Below, one piece after another: positions 63,771-64,000 of a stretch of DNA of 64,000 bases (position 1 is its first letter; each line of letters starts with the position of its first letter). This DNA is from Edaphobacter lichenicola (GTDB lineage: Bacteria; Acidobacteriota; Terriglobia; Terriglobales; Acidobacteriaceae). Location of the stretch: assembly GCF_025264645.1 (NCBI RefSeq), contig NZ_CP073696.1, positions 1,364,001 to 1,428,000 on the forward strand. Direction: 5' to 3'. The notes beneath the pieces are model-generated. The model did not search any database. It saw nothing but the letters and a program-made list of their open reading frames with translations, and was not told where the DNA came from. Both the position numbers and the translations under genes were made by a program.

Positions 63771-64000
63771 TTAGGAAGCTTTCATCTCCCGATCGTCACG
63801 CATCTTCTCCTTCGTAACTGTCCAGCGACGTCGCGCCAGAAACCGATCATCGGAAGCAGCCTGTGCCTGTCGTCCTTCTTCGATTTTTATCCGTGAGGCA
63901 ATCTCATCGAACATGTGTTGCATCTGCTCTCTCTTCAAACGACTTGCCATATACTGTTGACTGGCAGCATCATTTGACTGCTTGCGCTCTTGACGAACCT
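63771..64000 (-). CDS. fliJ: Probable FliJ-type flagellar export chaperone (3' part only)
   Basis: The last 76 codons of a gene that enters from the right edge. The visible part is highly charged and helical, with heptad-like spacing: RQERKQSNDAASQQYMASRL, KREQMQHMFDEIASRIKIEE and RRRWTVTKEKMRDDREMKAS to the stop. That fits the coiled-coil C-terminus of FliJ, which normally precedes fliK. There is no diagnostic motif, so the name rests mainly on gene order. Confidence 0.55.
   Translation of the reverse strand, partial: VRQERKQSNDAASQQYMASRLKREQMQHMFDEIASRIKIEEGRQAQAASDDRFLARRRWTVTKEKMRDDREMKAS

Overview
The window reads as a chromosomal segment of an acidobacterium, most like the Granulicella/Terriglobus/Edaphobacter group (Terriglobia). 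This rests on memory of gene content and style, not on a search. Supporting signs are a hopanoid locus, an acidobacterial-style DUF1800/DUF1501 pair, a fused 2-oxoacid dehydrogenase E1, a K+-independent H+-pyrophosphatase, a large TolC-like protein and GC-rich third codon positions that open many long shadow reading frames. It is a Gram-negative, motile cell with a full Tol-Pal envelope system. I see no phage, insertion sequence, CRISPR array, rRNA or tRNA.

Layout. 1-3281 (minus): ispH, shc and the start of hpnH form an isoprenoid/hopanoid operon. 3436-5362 (minus): recN, then an untracked 52-residue metallothionein whose ribosome binding site overlaps a hairpin. 5507-10992 (plus): tolQ, tolR, a TolA/TonB-like gene that appears to start at ATA, tolB, pal and cpoB. 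10999-12057 (minus): a DapA-fold protein without the catalytic lysine. 12179-12670 (plus): an unknown membrane protein. 12684-17206 (minus): carA-carB. 17344-17914 (minus): a tiny secreted peptide with eight consecutive histidines, and a Rieske protein. 18004-19384 (plus): an alpha/beta hydrolase without its nucleophile, and a DoxX protein. 19670-28127 (minus): DUF1501, DUF1800, E1 alpha-beta fusion, hppA. 28312-38115: subtilase, small secreted protein, MscS channel, kynA-kynU tryptophan catabolism, DUF255 thioredoxin-like protein, TolC-like protein. 38602-41989 (plus): truA, M20 peptidase and an esterase in overlapping frames. 42131-43910: an orphan contractile-tail tube protein (minus) opposite an AraC-VOC pair (plus). 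44464-49644 (plus): amidohydrolase, EamA transporter, HtrA protease, peptidoglycan-binding protein.

49729-64000 (minus) is one long flagellar cluster. In transcription order it is fliJ (partial), fliK, flgD, flgE, fliL, a fliN-like gene, fliO, fliP, fliQ, fliR, flhB, flhA, fliA, fliM, fliN, and a protein with a Cys4 motif and an MshEN-like domain, ending at a strong bidirectional terminator. It encodes the whole export gate, the hook and hook-length control proteins, the C ring and the flagellar sigma factor. flhF and flhG are absent from the usual place between flhA and fliA, fliM is displaced from fliL, and FliO lacks a visible membrane helix.

The items most worth a second look are the ATA start of the TolA-like gene, the two probable pseudo-enzymes, the orphan tail-tube protein, the palindromic repeat translated inside truA, the metallothionein leader and the MshEN/Cys4 protein of the flagellar operon.
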